Assembly (NCBI RefSeq): GCF_046480435.1
Contig: NZ_PKGC01000124.1
Reading direction: 5' to 3' (one strand)
DNA: 14,972 nt
Origin: Limnospira platensis
GTDB lineage: Bacteria; Cyanobacteriota; Cyanobacteriia; Cyanobacteriales; Microcoleaceae
The translations under genes and the position numbers were made by a program. Shown one piece after another: positions 14,710 through 14,972 of the stretch. The notes beneath the pieces were generated by a model. It had not been told where the DNA came from. It saw nothing but the letters and a program-made list of their open reading frames with translations, and ran no database searches. Position 1 is the first letter of the stretch. Each line of letters begins with the position of its first letter.

Positions 14710-14972
14710 GTTATGGTCGAAAGGGAAGTCGCCTTCCCCAACTCCAATTCCAAACCGTACTTGAGACTTTCACCTCATACGGCTCCTGATGTGGATACCC
14801 CTTTGTCATTGGGAACAGGGCTACAACCCCCTGCTTTATGACCTCAACTTTCGGAGCTATATACAACCACGTAGTCATTAACTCGCTCTGGTCATAAACA
14901 CTCTTAGTTGTCGCGGTCTCTATATCCACACCGTGACTAGTGGGCATATCCTAACCATTACAGTTAGGCATT
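14710..14972 (-). mobile_element. Second group II intron (inner), 3' part
   Basis: On the minus strand this has structured RNA-like sequence, then domain V (14752-14785), domain VI (a GGGGAAG / CTTCCC hairpin with loop GCGA) and the tail CGACCATAAC, putting the 3' end near 14710. Upstream, TTTATGACC (14835-14843) and GGTCATAAA (14890-14898) form a perfect 9-bp stem, and CCTAAC (14950-14955) pairs with GTTAGG (14963-14968). These are probably helices of the upstream ribozyme domains. An ORF here (14711-14947) matches nothing and runs through domain V, so it is not a gene. No maturase is seen before domain V, so this intron may lack its own ORF. Its 5' end is outside the window. Confidence 0.7.
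14752..14785 (-). ncRNA. Group II intron domain V (inner intron)
   Basis: A 34-nt domain V hairpin, identical to the one at 13471-13504 at 30 of 34 positions. It starts GAGCCGTATGAGG (AGC triad), has a GAAA loop, and ends AAGTACGGTTT. The pair at positions 14 and 19 is T-G here and G-C in the other copy, so base pairing is kept. This covariation supports a functional RNA rather than a chance match. Confidence 0.85.

Larger units (their letters stand above)
13428..14972 (-). mobile_element. Group II intron (outer), 3' part, interrupted by a second intron
   Basis: This holds the 3' half of a retroelement on the minus strand: a reverse transcriptase/maturase ORF (13505-14695) followed directly by domain V (13471-13504) and domain VI. 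The likely 3' end is near 13428, where CGACCCCTAAT ends in the AY dinucleotide usual for group II introns. The 5' ribozyme domains and the N-terminal part of the maturase are not in the window. About 14710-14972 is the 3' end of a different intron, which interrupts the maturase gene. None of the HIP1 octamers frequent elsewhere occur here, in keeping with an incoming element. It lies between genes, just upstream of the hydrolase at 12472-13350. Confidence 0.85.

Noticed and set aside
14711..14947. 78-codon minus-strand ORF at the right end
   Set aside because: It reads through the domain V hairpin and matches nothing; the sequence is better explained as group II intron RNA.
1..14972. Search for a CRISPR array or toxin-antitoxin pair
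   Set aside because: No regularly spaced direct repeats and no small paired ORFs with such motifs were seen on either strand.

Overview
The window looks like the chromosome of a filamentous, non-heterocystous cyanobacterium, most likely the Arthrospira/Limnospira group (inference). I count by eye sixteen exact HIP1 octamers (GCGATCGC), a cyanobacterial hallmark. The PII protein has the cyanobacterial sequence with Ser49 in the T-loop. There is also a membrane protein recognisable as the hormogonium-polysaccharide polymerase-like HpsL. Most genes are housekeeping or cell-surface genes, with a mobile intron region at the right end.

Layout. Positions 1-121 hold an imperfect inverted, GC-rich dispersed repeat. 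A minus-strand pair (989-1564 and 109-981) encodes two alpha/beta-hydrolase-fold proteins; its start codon lies only 17 bp from that of the divergent rdgB (1582-2163). A hairpin separates rdgB from the convergent glnB (2278-2616, PII signal protein). glnB and ilvB (3041-4879, acetolactate synthase with a C-terminal zinc ribbon) diverge from a 424-bp region rich in palindromes, including an NtcA-type site. A GT-C type membrane glycosyltransferase (4974-6659, minus) follows, then glmM (6978-8441), hpsL (8598-10226) and a GT4 glycosyltransferase (10512-11675). Next come a GNAT acetyltransferase (11998-12501) with a second NtcA-like promoter, and a convergent, overlapping alpha/beta hydrolase (12472-13350).

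The right end (13428-14972, minus) is group II intron sequence. It contains an intact domain V and VI, and the C-terminal two thirds of an intron-encoded reverse transcriptase/maturase with a YADD motif and an HNH nuclease. Just upstream of that truncated ORF lies a second domain V/VI belonging to another intron. The simplest reading is one group II intron nested in the maturase gene of another (a twintron-like arrangement), with the 5' parts beyond the window.

Functional themes: nitrogen/carbon signalling beside branched-chain amino acid synthesis (glnB/ilvB), and cell-envelope or exopolysaccharide synthesis (GT-C protein, glmM for UDP-GlcNAc precursor supply, hpsL, GT4). The clustering of the envelope genes is suggestive only; they do not form one operon.
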